Shown piece after piece: positions 62,826 through 64,000 of a stretch of 64,000 nucleotides of DNA. The DNA comes from Corynebacterium guangdongense (lineage in GTDB: Bacteria; Actinomycetota; Actinomycetes; Mycobacteriales; Mycobacteriaceae). Where the stretch lies: positions 992,001-1,056,000 of the forward strand of contig NZ_CP047654.1 of the NCBI RefSeq assembly GCF_030408915.1, written 5' to 3'. The notes under the pieces are model-generated. The model saw nothing but the letters and a program-made list of their open reading frames with translations. It ran no database searches and was not told the origin of the DNA. How positions within the stretch are numbered: the first letter of the stretch is position 1; the number at the start of each line of letters is the position of its first letter. The position numbers and the translations under genes were made by a program.

Positions 62826-63045
62826 TGGACTGGCCTTCCTGCAGGTCACCGAAGATCTGCTCGACGGTTCGGTTGAGCCGACGGCAGATCGCGAGGGCGA
62901 GGTGGACGGAGGGGGAGTAGTTGCCCCGCTCGATGTTGGCGATGGTCTGGCGGGAGACGCCGACGGCGTCGGCGAGTTCCTGCTGCGAGAGTTCCTCCCA
63001 GCGGCGGTACCTGCGCACCATGTTGGCGTGGTTCGGTTCAGTCAC
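62818..63045 (-). CDS. Xre family HTH regulator (small)
   Basis: A 75-residue protein that is almost only a helix-turn-helix: RWEELSQQELADAVGVSRQT with IANIERGNYSPSV, the classical Xre/Cro pattern, and LALAICRRLNRTVEQIF. It probably controls its own operon with the membrane protein. The GTG at 63045 overlaps the end of the 22-codon leader ORF; an ATG at 63021 is an alternative start. Confidence 0.9.
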   Translation of the reverse strand: MTEPNHANMVRRYRRWEELSQQELADAVGVSRQTIANIERGNYSPSVHLALAICRRLNRTVEQIFGDLQEGQSSV

Positions 63046-63106
63046 CGCGGCTCACCCCGGGAACGGGCCGAGCGGTGTCGTCGGGCGCCGGTTTGTGACG
63101 GTTCAT
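63038..63106 (-). CDS. 22-codon leader ORF before the Xre gene
   Basis: An ATG at 63106 with a good AGGAGA ribosome-binding site 5 nt upstream gives a 22-residue basic peptide. Its end overlaps the Xre GTG by 8 nt (GTGACTGA). It could supply translational coupling to a gene that lacks its own strong RBS. The AT-rich promoter, with GTTTA repeats and a TTATGT-like hexamer, is at about 63122-63165. Confidence 0.4.
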   Translation of the reverse strand: MNRHKPAPDDTARPVPGVSRGD

Positions 63107-63252
63107 GGTTGTTCTCCTGGCTCGGAACATAATTTCCACTACCAAATGTAAACTAAACTTGTCATCGTGTCGATGGGGGTGCGGGAATGGGGGCGCGCTC
63201 CCTGCGGTTGATTAACGTAGACACGTCATCAAAAAGTTGAAGGAGCCCCACC

Positions 63253-63915
63253 ATGTCGACCATCGCAGTGCTCGGAGCCGGCAAAGTCGGAACCATCCTC
63301 GCCCGCCTCGCCGTCGAGGCGGGGCACGAGGTCTACATCGCCGGTTCAGGTGACCCGTCGAAGGTGGAGCTGATCGCGCGCGTCCTCGTACCGGGGGCGC
63401 GGGCCACCACCAACACCGACGCCGCCGACCGGGCCGAGATCGTCATCGCCGCCATCCCGCTGCACAAGTGGGCGAGCCTCCCGGCCGGGCAGATGGCGGG
63501 CAAGATCGTCGTCGACGCGATGAACTACTGGTGGGAGACCGACGGGAAGGACTCGGAGTTCGCCGAGCCGGGGGCGTCGACAAGCGAGTTCATCCAGGAG
63601 CGCTTCCCAGACTCGGTCGTCGTCAAGGCGTTCAACCACATGGGGTACCACGACCTCGACGAGCAGGCGAACGCGCGGCCCCGCAAGGCCATCGCGGTGG
63701 CCGGGCCGGAGGCGGCGGCCGCGCGCGTCGGCGAGCTTGTCGACGACCTCGGCTTCGACCCGCTCTACATCGGGGAGCTGCGCGAGGGGGTGCGCCTGCA
63801 GCCGTTCAGCCCCGCCTTCGGGGCCAATGAAACGGCCGACGTGCTGGGCGGCATCGTCGACGGTTTCCCGGAGTCGGAGCGCGGCCGGAAAGTGTGGGCC
63901 GCGCTGGGACGCTAA
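63253..63915 (+). CDS. NADP-dependent F420 reductase-like oxidoreductase (NADPH-binding)
   Basis: A 220-residue protein of the coenzyme F420-dependent NADP reductase family. GAGKVGTILARLAVEAGHEV is the nucleotide motif, VVDAMNYWWETDG the middle, and VVKAFNHMGYHDL the substrate-side segment (FN-x-M/I). Corynebacteria usually lack F420, so the true cofactor may differ. GAAGGAG lies 5 nt before the ATG. Confidence 0.85.
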   Translation: MSTIAVLGAGKVGTILARLAVEAGHEVYIAGSGDPSKVELIARVLVPGARATTNTDAADRAEIVIAAIPLHKWASLPAGQMAGKIVVDAMNYWWETDGKDSEFAEPGASTSEFIQERFPDSVVVKAFNHMGYHDLDEQANARPRKAIAVAGPEAAAARVGELVDDLGFDPLYIGELREGVRLQPFSPAFGANETADVLGGIVDGFPESERGRKVWAALGR

Positions 63916-64000
63916 CCCAGGACTTCGCCCGGCTCCAGGCGGCGGTCGATGGTGACCGCGGCGGCCGAGCCGGTGCCCGGGAGCAGAAACGCGGACTCGG
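63912..64000 (-). CDS. C-terminal end of an unidentified protein (cut by window edge)
   Basis: On the minus strand an open frame enters at the window edge and stops with TAG at 63914-63912, giving 28 visible residues including LLPGTGSAAAVTIDRRLEPG. It overlaps the stop of the preceding convergent gene by 4 nt. The fragment is too short to assign a family. Confidence 0.5.
   Translation of the reverse strand, partial: ESAFLLPGTGSAAAVTIDRRLEPGEVLG

Overview
The window is high-GC actinobacterial DNA and most likely comes from a Corynebacterium or close relative. This is inferred from gene content: a mycothiol gene (mshB), an LpqW-type lipoprotein, a GuaB1-type GMP reductase, and a typA - MFS - lpqW - mshB - membrane protein - fdxC - dapC order that matches the Rv1165-Rv1178 neighbourhood of Mycobacterium tuberculosis. 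An Rv1157c-type secreted protein lies just upstream. Genes are dense, often with 1-29 nt overlaps. Many start 6-8 nt after a TAnnnT hexamer and appear to be leaderless; I used this signature to choose starts.

Region 1-20 kb is ordinary accessory metabolism. It holds two SulP transporters (the first cut by the window edge), a DedA protein, a zinc deaminase, a CPBP protease with a small upstream ORF and operator-like palindrome, and a MoxR/VWA chaperone pair. It continues with a phosphatase/SCO1664-kinase pair, an MFS pump behind a CsoR-like palindrome, a macro-domain protein, an isochorismatase-like protein lacking the usual Cys, guaB1, and a CDF transporter coupled to a one-lobe solute-binding lipoprotein.

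Region 20-34 kb is the most interesting part: a complete selenocysteine system with its client. A three-subunit membrane formate dehydrogenase (fdhA-fdhB-fdhC) has an in-frame UGA at codon 189 of the alpha subunit, followed 12 nt later by a hairpin with a GGUCU apical loop (SECIS). About 3 kb beyond the fdh operon come selD (minus strand) and, divergently, tRNA-Sec(UCA), selA, selB and a Mug-type glycosylase. A PRISE-like reductase, a small hypothetical gene, glycerate kinase and a zinc-ribbon-like gene lie between. Three copies of a 12-bp palindrome close the unit.

Region 34-50 kb holds a UvrA-like ABC protein overlapping a lipoate ligase with an unusual domain order, a tiny CGPDGC ORF before a CNNM/CorC protein, ZupT, DUF808, a ketopantoate reductase, DUF2218, and a peptide ABC operon whose binding-protein gene carries one in-frame amber codon.

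Region 50-64 kb is the conserved typA-dapC segment, then an RluA enzyme and GtrA. After these comes a DUF559/Vsr-like nuclease gene bracketed by two directly oriented ~83-bp palindromic repeats, an Xre regulator/membrane-protein pair with a 22-codon leader ORF, and an NADP-dependent F420-reductase-like protein. No rRNA, IS transposase, prophage or CRISPR array was seen.
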